Shown piece after piece: positions 1-11,100 of a DNA stretch of 64,000 nt (positions are counted from its first letter, which is position 1; each line of letters begins with the position of its first letter). The position numbers and the translations under genes were made by a program. Under the pieces are notes generated by a model. That model was not told where the DNA came from and made no database searches. It saw only the letters and a program-made list of their open reading frames with translations. This DNA comes from Scilla litardierei (taxonomy: Eukaryota; Streptophyta; Magnoliopsida; Asparagales; Asparagaceae): contig CM061132.1 of assembly GCA_030789695.1 (NCBI GenBank), positions 161,120,817 to 161,184,816 of the forward strand. The letters are read 5' to 3'.

Positions 1-482
1 CCTAGCTGGAGTTTTTGCAGCAGGGATGTGTGATCTGACAATCTTCTGGTTGTCAATAAATGATTCCGGTAATTGGTAAACGGTGTTCTGTATGTGGAGG
101 ATCTTCGGGATCTCATCTACACATTGTATTGCTACCGGATCATAGTGGGTCAAACTTTTTGTATCACACGTTATAATTTTCTTCGCGCCAGATTTTCTAG
201 TATCTGGGCCTATTTTTGGGAAACTCGTCTCATCGAAATCACAGTCTTCAAGATGTGCCTTAAATGCGTCCCCCGTTTGGGGTTCTAGGTATCTTATAAG
301 TGAGTGTGAGTCAAACACTGCATGGATACCTAGGCGACGTTGAGTACCGTTTTGGTCCTCTTTGGTGGTGCAATGGGGATTTAAGACTGCGCGACTGAAG
401 ATTCTCAGATGAGAAATGTTCGGTGGCATTCCATATGCAAGTTGCATTGGAGACTCTGACCTCCAGAGGGTCTTATTTTCAT

Positions 483-1077
483 TTACGATGCAGCATGCAG
501 AGTTTGCATGTCCCCATGCATCCATAGGCAATCGAGATTTAATGGACGTTCAGTCCATTGGAGTCTACTTTTCAGTGACTCTGCCGACCCATTTTGGGTA
601 TGAACATGCGGCACTTGTATGTTCATTTTCAATTCCCGTTGATTGGCAGTACTCTTGAAAAGACTGGGAGGTATATTTCCCAACATTAACCAGACTTATT
701 TACAACATTTTATTGTCTGGGAAATGTGCCCGCAACATTTTTATTCGTGTGCCAATAGCTTTGGAAAAGCTAAGTTGCGGGTCTTGTAGTAGACATATGT
801 ACGAATATTCTGAGGATGCATTTATCAGTACAATGAAGTACCAAAATAGCCCACTAGGGGTGGTGGATTTTATCCACATCTGTCTCCTTGTATTCTTTTT
901 GAGGCAGCGTGGAGATCCTTTTTTAACTTTTCGTGGAGATGGCCTTGTAATTAATCTTCCCTTATAGTAAGGGATGCGAGGGAATTTTCCCTTCTGAAGA
1001 ATCTTCTGGTTCTTCAAGTCATACCCATAGGATAAGTGCATCATCATCACAAATCCAGGGGTGGCCAAGTCCATCAT
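483..1077 (-). pseudogene. copia integrase core and C-terminal fragment
   Basis: Two adjacent open frames (1077-700 and 686-483) read as consecutive parts of a Ty1/copia integrase. The first holds the catalytic-core stretch with GLFWYFIVLINAS and an arginine/phenylalanine-rich LRAHFPD segment. The second has VPHVHTQNGSAESL, which corresponds to the third catalytic (glutamate) region of copia integrases, followed by a tract ending in LHAAS. A frame change separates them near 690. The family's role is cDNA insertion into chromosomes; this copy cannot make a whole protein. Confidence 0.75.
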
Positions 1078-1696
1078 GCCAGAGTAAAAACTCGGCTGAT
1101 GTAGGGCACTTCAGGTGCTCCGTTTAATTCTGCTTACTTTCTCCGAATCTTCGTATGGTAGAGGCCTATAAGGCTCTCAAAACGTTCAAGTGTGGATTTT
1201 ACTCCTTTTTCTTGAGACATTGCATACGGTAATTTTTCATTTACATTTGCTGTTTCCAAGTGGGATCCGTTGAAACGGATGTCCTTGAAACGTAGAAAGT
1301 TTCTTTTTGGAATTCGGAGGGATTAGTGCATCCATTATTTTTGTGTCGTTTGGGGGCAACTGTGTTGCATTCCCTGGATCTTCAATATAGCCCTGATATT
1401 GGGCTTTGTATTGAAAGAAATCGTACGAGTTTATTGTCTACTAAGCATTTATGAGAGCAGTTTCAAAAGATGAAACGTATCGGCACATGCATATTTAGAT
1501 AAACATTTTCATTTATTGTCTACTAAACATTTTCATTCAGAACAAATTTCATAATTAAAATGCTCTCATAAATTATTCTCAAAACAAATTGCTAAGATAA
1601 AAATAAAGGCTAATCAAGCAAGTCATCATTTTCGAAGTTGTCAGCTGAAAACTTGGCTGGAGCATCAGAAGTCATCAGGTTTGTTTCAGCTTTATT

Positions 1697-2570
1697 TTAC
1701 TTGTTCTCTTTATACAAATCCTGGAGGTGCTGCGAAGTTCGGCACATTTTGGACCAGTGGCTTTTCATGCCACAATTATGGCACTGGTCTTCCCATTCCC
1801 TCTTGGGTGGGGGTGAATCATTTTTGTCATTTCTGTGCCACGTGAACTTCCGCTTACTTTCATTATTTTGCTGCTGCTGTACATGGCCCTTGGCATTTTT
1901 CTGTTGACCCCCCTTATGTGGTCTTTCTTTTCTTTTATTATCTCTCTTCTTTTTGAAGGAAGAGGAATGGTGAGCTTCTGGTAGGGGGGCAGTGCCGGGA
2001 TGGCACATATTGTGAGTGGCGAGAAGAAGCTCTCTGTTTTGCTCAGCCATGAGTAAACATGACAGCAGCTCAGAATACTTGGTGAACCTGTGTTCACGGT
2101 ATTGCTGCATGAGTATCACATCTTTTTCATGGAAGGACGTATACGTCTTTTCCAGCATGCGATCTTATGAGACATTCTCACCACACAACTTCAGGCGTGA
2201 GGTGATGCTAAAAAGTGCCGAGTTGTACTCAGCAATGGACTTAAAGTCCTGTAGTCTCATGTTCTCCCACTCATATCGTGCCCTTTGGGGGTATAACATC
2301 TTTCTGATGTTTATACCTGTCCTCAAGGGCAGTCCATAGCTCAAGTGGATCTTCGACCGTAAGGTATTCAGCCTTTAAGGTCTTGTCCACATGGCGGCGA
2401 ATATAGGTGATGGCTTGCGCCTTCTCTATATCGCTAACATTTTCTTTTTCAGTCACATCAGCGATGAGGGACTTTGCCCGCAGGTGAAACTTTACATCTA
2501 GCTGCCAGCTTAGATAGTTTCTACCTGATGCATCCGATACTTCGAAATTAACTCTTGCAGTATTAGCCAT
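1697..2570 (-). pseudogene. copia gag (capsid/nucleocapsid), frameshifted
   Basis: The start is the ATG at 2570 (protein begins MANTARVNFEVSDASG, typical of plant copia gag). Frame one runs to 2271 with the conserved NYLSWQLDVKFHL and EYLTVEDPLELW segments. A second frame (2158-1697) continues with the LEKTYTSFH helix region, a lysine/glutamine-rich linker and a zinc knuckle of form C-X2-C-X4-H-X4-C (CHNCGMKSHWSKMC). Roughly 110 bp of shifted sequence lies between the frames. Gag packages the RNA intermediate; this copy is inactivated by the shift. No host gene is plausible here. Confidence 0.85.
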
Positions 2571-3508
2571 TTATCTAGCAGAGCACAAACATGCATGAAT
2601 TAATAATTAATTCAGAGAAAACATTTTCATGCGGAGGCAATATTTAATGAAAAACTAAATGTGTGGATCGGCCAGTCCCACAAGAAAGAGTCCAAAAAAA
2701 GTCCACAGTCCAAATTATACAAATTTGCAGCTTAAAGAAAATGAAAATACAACTTTGGAAACCTCGTGGGTCCCATATGATATCTCCATCTTCAAGCGTG
2801 GCCTCCGTCTCCATGGAAGTTGGTCTTCTTTCTTTGACATTTACATAAATTCCTCACTACAATTTCTCTCAAAAATAAAAGAAAAGTGCGGGAAATAAAC
2901 TGTGGGACTAAACGGCCGATCCAAAAACCACATTTAGCAATTCATGCAGAAATATTGTGCTCATCAACATTTTCATCAGACATTTTCATCATAGGCATCA
3001 CATGCATTTAATATTTGCAGAGATGGATAAATAATTTAAACACTTAATAATTATTGGACCACTGGGCAACGTCATACACCGTTAGGTTAGGTTACTAACG
3101 GCAGAGCGGTCGCATGATCTTCCTAATTATTAAGTTTTAAATACAATGCACAACCACGCATATAATATCCAACAGAATATACCAGAGATGCAAAGCATGT
3201 AAATATGATTTTTGTAGAAAAAATCATTACAATGCAAAGGTTGTAAAGTAAATGGGTTTAATCAATTAAATGGATTAAGAGCCCAAAATTAACATTTTCT
3301 TTGTCAGAGGAAAAAGTTTCCCTCATCATCCAAGAATCCCCAAAAAGTCCTCGCCTGTCCGATATTTGTCCCGTAATTTACCATGATTTTTTCACGAATA
3401 TTTTGCCCTTAAATCCTCCGTTTAAATTAATTTTTAGGCTAACAAGTTGCCTTTTGAGGCGAGTTTATAGCCCTTTGCCTTCCCCATTTTTTTTTCAGAT
3501 AAACCAGC

Positions 3509-3726
3509 CTGCGGGCCTTAAGCCCGCAGTCGACCTATGGGCTTCAGGCCCATAGGCTTTTCTTTCTTTCTTTTTTTTTTCTTCTTTTTTTCTTTTTCTT
3601 TTTTTTTGAAATCTGTGGGCCTGAAGCCCACAACAGGTCTGTGGGCTTCAGGCCCACAGACTCTGTTTTTTTTGAATTCTGTGGGCCTGAAGCCCACAGA
3701 TCTGCCGTGGGCTTCAGGCCCACAGA
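3509..3726. repeat. three paired palindromes (GGGCCTGAAGCCC family) in copia leader
   Basis: Six palindromes are centred near 3519, 3545, 3623, 3649, 3689 and 3715. Within each of the three pairs the centres are about 26 bp apart. Members of a pair are in opposite orientation (GGGCCTGAAGCCC, then GGGCTTCAGGCCC), so each pair can also fold as one larger hairpin. Poly-T or T-rich spacers separate the pairs. Stem sequence is kept while the flanks vary, for example TGTGGGC versus TATGGGC. Confidence 0.85.
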
Positions 3727-3764
3727 TCTGGAATTTTTTTTTTGTTTAGGGTTTCATTGGGGGG

Positions 3765-3964
3765 GGGCCGGCGCCGCCGCCGCCCCCTGCAGGGGGTGCG
3801 GCGAGGGCCGCCCCCCTGTATGGGGGCGCGGTCGCGGAGGCCGCCCCCCTGCAGGGGGGAGCGGCCGGGGCCGCCCCCGTGCAGGGGGGCGCGGCCTCGG
3901 GGGCCGCCGCCCCCTGCAGGAGGGGCGGCGGGGGCCGCCTCCCCCCTGCAGGGGGAGGCGGTCG

Positions 3965-3999
<35 letters not shown>

Positions 4000-4030
4000 C
4001 CCCCGCAGGGGGAGGCGGCCAGGGTGGGGG
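3765..4030. repeat. GC-rich hairpin minisatellite with G29 run
   Basis: Seven copies of a C5CTGCAGG5-like palindrome, each inside a longer GCCGCC...GGCGGC stem, are centred near 3789, 3819, 3851, 3881, 3916, 3948 and 4004, a period of 30-35 bp. A run of 29 consecutive G residues lies at 3966-3994 between the last two. Open frames across the array are low-complexity artefacts. The G run is a potential quadruplex and also a place where assembly errors are likely. Confidence 0.85.
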
Positions 4031-4390
4031 GGGGGGTTTAGGGGGGTCCGGTGACGGCTAGCCGCCGGATGGTTCAAAATTAGGGTTTTTACCCTAAAAA
4101 TTGAGTTTTTGGGATGAAAAATCCGTCGTTTTCAAGGCGACGATGAATCCCCATGACGATCTTGCGAGATCTAGGGGAGGTGCAATCATACGTATGATTA
4201 AAAATATCGTTTTTAGTATTTTTACCTCTATATCCGTCCTCCGGATATAGCGACGGTTGCTCGAAGCCCTACGCGGATAACGACCCTTGATGGAGGAAGC
4301 TTTGCACCGCGCTCGTGGATCTCCCGTCTCGCCTTCGCCTTCGCCTTCGCAACGAACGGAAAGAAAATTTTGTGGAAAAGAAAAATTTTT

Positions 4391-4408
4391 AGAGTCGTGC
4401 TGATAACG
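4391..4408 (-). other. putative primer-binding site next to copia LTR
   Basis: On the minus strand the bases immediately internal to the LTR read CGTTATCAGCACGACTCT. This is the junction context seen in many plant copia elements, where the primer site directly follows the CA end of the 5' LTR. I did not match it to a specific tRNA. Confidence 0.5.
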
Positions 4409-4553
4409 TGTTATGAATCAACTACTGGGTAGCCCTCAGCTCTTTATTTATATGCAATTGGGGGAATACAGATATGGGCTTACAATGATATGGGCCTATC
4501 TCTAGGATAGCCCAGAAACTCACCCAACTACGGTTAAATAACCGTTCACAACA
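4409..4553 (-). repeat. short copia 5' LTR (145 bp)
   Basis: The segment starts TGTTATGAA on the plus strand and ends TTCACAACA, giving TG...CA termini that are near-perfect inverted repeats of each other. It abuts the putative primer site on the gag side. At 145 bp it is at the short end for copia LTRs. The partner LTR is outside the window, so the target duplication cannot be checked; the external flank begins TAATA. Confidence 0.7.
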
Positions 4554-5100
4554 TAATAAATTTTTTTTCCCAATCATGAATTGAAAATTAATTTTTAGAT
4601 ATTTCTTGGATACCAGTTACATAGAATAATTTATGCAAAAAATCTATTTAATGGATTAATCATAGGTAGGCTGTCATTAGCGTGTAGTATTGTTGGCCGA
4701 TCATCAATTTATGTCTTATATACAAAGCGAAAGGGGGTTTGGCCAATTGTGCACACGAAAAATATAGAGGGGTCCGTACCAAAAATAAAAATAAAAATAT
4801 GGAGGGGTGTTTTGAGAAAAATTGGCGTTGTGTATTTATTTATTTATTTATTTTCAATTTCGTTCCTCATATTTTCCAGAATCAAATAAATGCTACAAGT
4901 AAATCAAATAACGGGAGGCGGAAAACCTCAGTCGCCTTCGATCTCGCGCCCCCGTTTCTAGATCCAGAAATCGCCTAATCAAAAACCCTAACTATCATCG
5001 TTTTTTTTGCCCATTTGTCCCATCTCTCAATAACTTTATCCAAAACCCTAGGGTTTTGATCGGAATCCCCACTAATTTAATTTCCAAATCCTCGATCGAG
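4554..5100 (+). promoter_or_regulatory. 5' flank and 5' UTR of the DUF789 gene
   Basis: This is the only unique sequence between the copia LTR and the DUF789 start codon, so it must hold the promoter and 5' leader unless the LTR is included. It is AT-rich to about 4900. From 4905 onward it becomes pyrimidine- and CTAAC-rich with two AAAACCCTA motifs (4981-4988 and 5042-5050), the telo-box-like sequence frequent in leaders of plant housekeeping genes. An in-frame ATG at 5056 would add 15 residues; the ATG at 5101 fits the family's usual N-terminus better. Confidence 0.45.
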
Positions 5101-8100
5101 ATGGTGGTCTCCGGCGCTTCGTCGTCCGCTCGCGGCCACGGCATCGATCGGTTTTATAATCCTCCGGCAGTTCGAAGACAGCTCCAACAACAGCAGCAGC
5201 AATTGCTTCAGCAACAGCAGCAGCAACAGCAGCAACAACAGCAGCAGGAGCAGCGTCAACGGAATAGACATAAATCGCCGCAGAAGTCATCAAGAACGAA
5301 GCCTCGGCCGCCGCCGTCTACATCGCCGGACAATTCTCAGGCGATCGACGAGGCGCGTGCTGAATCGGACGATTCGTCATCGAAATCGGCGGTGACTTCG
5401 TCTTCCAATTCTAATTCGTCTTCACTTCCGCCGTCGACGCCGCCGATACCCGCTGGGAACTTGGACAGGTTTCTCGAGTCCACGACGCCGGTGGTCCCAG
5501 CTCAGTATGTTCGTAAGGTGAGCAGATTAGTGCATAATTAGCAAAAAAAAAGAATGGTTTTATATTGGGTTTTTGGTTAAAGTTTCGATTTTTATCGATT
5601 AGACGCATGTGAGGGGATGGAGGAGCTCGGATAGCGTGGAATCGGCTCCGTACTACAATCTTGGAGATCTTTGGGAATCGCTTAGGGAGTGGAGTGCTTA
5701 CGGAGCTGGAGTGCCTTTGGTGTTGAATGGCCATGACTCAGTTATTCAGTACTATGTGCCTTATTTATCTGGGATTCAATTATACGTTGATTCTTCAAGA
5801 CATTCTTTAAGATCGAGGTAAGCATTGTTCTTTTATTCACATTGCGGTAGCGGAATTATTATTTTTTGATTTTAGGATTAGTCTACAATTGCAATTTCTT
5901 TTCAGTGATGGCTAAAGTACAACGCTAGCATCGTAATTAGGGATGGTTGATTGGCCAAGATTTCATCTTTATTTCGTGCAACTACAATTTGGTTGTTAAG
6001 TTTTCAAGCTTGCGTTAAATGCTGCCATTATTCAGTTTTGTTTGGATCTTTTCTCACGAGTTTTTTCTACAATTTCTGCATCTATTATTAGTCAGTTGCT
6101 AATCTCGGGTTTTAAGGAATGCGTTATTTCCATGTCAGATACACTGAGAAGTCCAAGGGTTCCAGTTCTTTGATGAATTTGCTAATAGTTGGTCTTGTTT
6201 CTTTTCTGAATGAGACTTGCTTGTGAAGTTTTTGTTAACTTGCACTCCTAGATTTGGCTAATCCACCTAATTGTAGGATAAAAGTAGCTGTGTAGACTAT
6301 TCCTGGTTTGCCAATGAACCTACATTGTGCAGGAAGCCTGAGCTTATTATTATTGCTATTGTGGAAAAGAATAGATTGAGATGTTGGGTGAAGGGAGTGC
6401 ATAGTTGCCCTGGTTCATTTTCTGCATTACCACTTTTGAGTTGCTATAGGAATTTAGTTAGAACTAGAAGTTAGAATTGTGCTCGTATCCCTAGAAAATG
6501 TCGTGGAGGGACTGGAAACTGGCAATCACTGTGGAAAACAAGACTAGTAGATTTTACTAGTTCAGGGGCATGACCTCTCTATGGCTAAAAGAAGGGTCAT
6601 CGTTTATTGCTTAAGGGGATCTTTATCCTGGGGATCTTTGGTCTAATGTCTATTAGTATTGCATGAATAGTCAACTAAAGTTTTTCTCTAGAGTAAATGG
6701 GTTTTTATGGTTTAGTTTATTCTCTATACGTAGCCCTATGAAGGAATGATTAAAATTATAGTTTCCTTCAAACATATGCACTTATATATACTTTCTAGGA
6801 GTTTTAGTCTAGGGATGCTGAACGGTCTACTTCTGTTGAATCGGCATGATTTGGTGGTTGCTGGAAGTGTATACAGCATCATGTTGTTTAAAAACTTTTG
6901 ATTTGTGTCCGTCTTAAACGCCAATCTTCACAAAAGATTGAGAGTTACTATTGCATTATACTTGATAAAGATCTTTTGCTGCAAGTATTTAAAGATATAC
7001 ATTTATTATTTGAGGATAGATGGTCTAACAAAATGCATTGTTGATACATAAACAAAATGCATTGTATCAGCTGGCATGCTGACATTTTTTACTTTTAATG
7101 TTGGTCCACTAGAGCTATTTTTTACTTTTAGTTCTACAATTACATGGCATCAGCTGACATGCTGACATTTTTTGGCACATCATGAATTATCTAACGATAA
7201 CTATCACCATGTTTTAGGTGGCTAGGTTGTTTAAGGGAAAAAAAACCCACCCCATTATTCTTTTGGTTGCTGGGCTATTGGGATGGTTAATAATTCATGA
7301 TAGCGATTTATGCTATTTTGTGCCTATCACCTATCACCTGAACATTTGTGTAGATTTTGTATCTGATACCGCTTTGGCTGGTTTTATAGTTAAGAAAGAA
7401 TAATTGATGTTTACAATATATGGGCACTGGGCATACATTCTAATATGTTTTTGGCACAACGTACTGCGGATCATTACTCAATTATTGACACCTCTACCTG
7501 ATTCATTACTTCTGCTAAATACCTTTCCAACACACATGCACGTATCAAAGCACCACTTGTCCTTAGTTTGTGCCCTTGACAACTCTGCTTGATTTTGAAC
7601 TCGCTGAATGTTAAAATTACGTGGGCTTGACTTTTACTAATTTGGACGATCTGAGCTCAGTTTCAAATTAATTTATCTGTACTGGTTTTGTTTTAAACTT
7701 TTTGGGAATACTTTCGATGTTACATAATTGAATAAAGAAACAATAGATGTTTTGTTTGACAATATTAATACTGTTTTGCTATGTTTACTAAGTTAGATTT
7801 GTACATATTATTGCATGTTGAAGCTAAATTGTTTTAGTTTTATCTATGGTTCATGGAACTCCTCAAAACATGTTTGGGGATGCGTGTTTAACTTTTATTC
7901 AAATGCTTTATTCTATATGGTTTTTGGGATTTACGTTCCGTATGCATTCATTCTGTTATGTTATTTTGTTATCGATACTCCGTATTTCAGTTGTGCTTGC
8001 ATATGCCTATAGATGAGTCCTTAGGAAGTCTTCATTTAAAATCACTTCTCTATTTAGGGTTATACTCATAAAGGTTTGAGATTTGAATGTGTAAGTGCTT

Positions 8101-11100
8101 TATTTGAATTCAGATTGGATATTTGGATATGTCTCAAACTCATTTTCGAAAACATCTCACTCACCAATTAAAGATGCATATTATTTAAGCAGTTGACAAT
8201 AGAAATCAAATATTCGTAGTTTAGGAAGTCTTTAGCTACATAGTGTCTCATTTTTGATTAAGGTGTGCACAACAAGCTGGAGGGTAAAATTATCTAGAGG
8301 ATAAAGGATGGTGGACCAGTGGATATAACACAAAGATTTTCCTGACAACATGCCTCATATGATGCTCCTGTGGCATTTGATAGTTGGATGGTTGGAAATT
8401 CTTCTATTAGTATTTGATGTAGGAAAAAAAATAAAATGTGTAGGTGTAATCATAACGATTGCTTAACGTCTGTATTATATCATGTCCTTTTTTGCTGTCA
8501 TATAGAGAGTACAAATGCGACATTTTAGTAACATGGTCTTGGGAAATTGTGTTTGAGCATTAAGTTCCTTCTACTCTTATTTCTGTATATTTCTTTAAAT
8601 ACAAAAACTTTAGTGTTAATGCCATCAATTGACCCTACCATTATTAAATAAATCTTGTGTGTTGATTCAATAAATTGCAGTGCAGCTGATTGGTTCTTTT
8701 GCCAAATTTACAACTTCCATTTTCTATTTCCCCCTGTTTTAAACAAATCTATTTTCTTTGTTCTTGGATATTGCTTTTATTGCTAAGAAATAAAGATATG
8801 AGCCCATATTTGTTATGCAAACATACCAATCAGATATTTTATGGTAAGTGATAAAGTTAGCTTGATATACATTGTTAGCCCATAATTGAATATTTTAAGC
8901 TTCTGGGTAAAGTGGTTTCCTGACATGGAGTCAGAGCATCACGTTTCAAGAAATTCTTGGTCCAAAACTCATTACTGTTAATTTATAATATATAGTCATT
9001 TATTTCTATTTACCCTGCTTTGCCAAACCATAATATGTTGGTAAATTTTTATGTGGCCTAACGGTCCATATAAGGGGCAATGTCAAGTGTTAAAGCTGAC
9101 ATTATACATCATTAGCCTACAAGCAACTCCATACGAGGGACATCATTAGATCTTAAACATCACATTATACATTGTTAGCCCACAACCAAATAGCTCAAGT
9201 GGTAAAATGGTTTTGACAGATCCCATTACCATATCATTTCAATCGAAATGAGTCGGTCAAGTGCCAATCTTTTGACCAATAAATTTTTTTATTTTTTTTC
9301 CGTATTTTACCAAGGGATACTTCAGCTATGGTTTCGATAGATAAAGTTAGGGGTTTTGGTGGAAAGGTGAGATTTTTAGTGGAAAGAGGGAATTTTAGGA
9401 TTTAATAGAAGAGATATGGGAAAAAGTGGGATTTTTATTTATATAACTGGAAAATAAAAGCAATACATGACATATTTGACTTCTTTAGAGAGGAATTTGC
9501 TCTCCATTGGCCCGTTCGAGAGGTGGTCCGATCTCCCAAGGTTCTACTCGAGGCGAAGCCATAATCTTCAACAAAAGAGTTTCTTCTCTCAAGATTCAAC
9601 ATCCATTCTCTAATCCCCTAGCCCCATATAAATAATAAATTGAAAATTCAAAATTACAGAAATAACCCTAAAGCTGAAAATTAAAAAAGATTCCATAAAT
9701 TGAAAATTACAAAAATGCTCATAAGACTCCAAAAATTCCAGATTTGGCTTTTTTCATAGAATACGGTCTCATCATTACTCTGTCCCCGAATAATCACTTT
9801 GTCCTTAAGGTGGCGTATGAAAATCATAGGCATGTTACTCCAAGTAAAGATGCTTGTCTCCTCTTGGCTATTCTCCATCCATCTCGTCGTCTTCTGATGT
9901 GGTACGGGTCTACACCAGGCGAAACAGGCGCGCACCCAAGGGGTGACTTATCTTTTTGCTTATGAGTCTAGTTGTGTGTTTAGCAATTAGAGGGCTTATT
10001 AGTCTTTTATTATATTTCGTGATTAGGATGGGGTTAAAAGCTTACGAGCCGGCCCAGTTTATTTTATCGAAGAACGATCATCTGAATATTATTTTTGTTA
10101 GGGATGGTGGGGGATTAGGCTTGTTCCATCAGTACAAACTAGGGAGATATCCACTCCAGAAGGGATCGTTCTATCTTAATATCAAATTCCACTCTAAAAT
10201 TCTTTTTCTTCTCGTTAAATTCTGATTGTTATCTTTTTAGAAGCAAATCGTATTATTTTGGTATCAGAGCGTTCGATTCCATGACGAACACATGAGCGAA
10301 TGCGACAAAAACTTTGGAGGAACGACTTGATGCGGAGATCTCGGGGTTGAGAAAGGAGATGACAGACTTGAAGGACGAGATGAAGACAGATATGAACACG
10401 ACCTTAGAAGCAAGCATGAAGCAGATCTCGGAGCAACACTCGCGGAAGATGAAAGATGGATTTGCCGAAGTGGCGAAGATGTTTCATCAGCAGTTCTTTC
10501 AGCGAGATTCGGATCCAAAAACATCCGGATCGTCAGATTTGATCTCGCAGACAACCCCGGGCAACTGCGACGGCGACAGACAAACCTTAGGGTTCACAAC
10601 AGGGTTTCCCTCCTAGGGGGCGACGCAGGCCAGGTCACAGGCGGGTGGCCCCTAGGGGGCCGCAGGAAGACTGTCGCCCCCGACAGGGGGCGACGAAGGC
10701 TGGCGGGCCCCCTAAGGGCCCGCGGAAGGAGATCCGCCCCCGCGGTGGGCGCGAAGGCCGACGACCCCCCCAGGGGTTCGCCGGAGCAGATCTGCCCCCT
10801 CTGGGGGCTACGGAGGTTGGCGACCCCCTGGGGGGCCGCAGGGTGGTTTTCGCCCTAGATGAGGGGGCGGCGAGGGTTGGTGGGTCCCCCAGGGACCCGC
10901 ATGAGGAGATCCGCCCCCCGCGGGGGGCGACGAAGGCTGGCAGGGCGTCTGGGGCCCGTAGGGGGAGGACTAACCCAGGCAGGGGTGGCGATGACAGGCG
11001 TGCCCACCTGGGGCTCGCGGGAGGATTTCCCCCACCTTTAGGGGGTGTTGATGGGTGGAGGCCGTATCGGGGACCCACGTGAGGAGATCCGCCTTTTTTC

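Larger units (their letters stand above)
2571..4390 (-). other. copia untranslated leader (PBS to gag)
   Basis: This stretch between primer site and gag has no credible coding region. It holds AT-rich sequence (2571-3480), two palindrome arrays (3509-3726 and about 3765-4030) and a moderately GC-rich tail to 4390 with a short TCGCCT/CTTCGC run at 4333-4350. Open frames through 3641-4054 come from the GC array (poly Gly/Pro/Arg) and are not genes. At about 1.8 kb the leader is long for a copia element, so it may include inserted DNA. Confidence 0.6.
1..4553 (-). mobile_element. Ty1/copia LTR retrotransposon, minus strand, cut by left window edge
   Basis: Read on the minus strand the order is LTR (4553-4409), putative primer-binding site, a leader of about 1.8 kb, gag (2570-1697), then integrase remnants (1077-483). 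This gag-before-integrase order, with integrase ahead of any reverse transcriptase, is that of Ty1/copia. The reverse transcriptase, RNase H and 3' LTR should lie left of position 1. Only about 1 kb separates the gag zinc knuckle from the integrase core, so the protease/pre-integrase part is shortened or degraded. Several frame breaks show the copy is dead. Its 5' LTR lies about 550 bp upstream of the DUF789 start codon and points away from that gene. Confidence 0.85.

Noticed and set aside
3641..4077. Overlapping open frames of 60-137 codons on both strands
   Set aside because: Gly/Pro/Arg strings produced by the GC hairpin array; no domain, and no stops only because of composition.
5056..5100. 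Upstream in-frame ATG for DUF789
   Set aside because: Adds 15 residues not typical of the family; the ATG at 5101 directly precedes the conserved N-terminus. It cannot be fully excluded.
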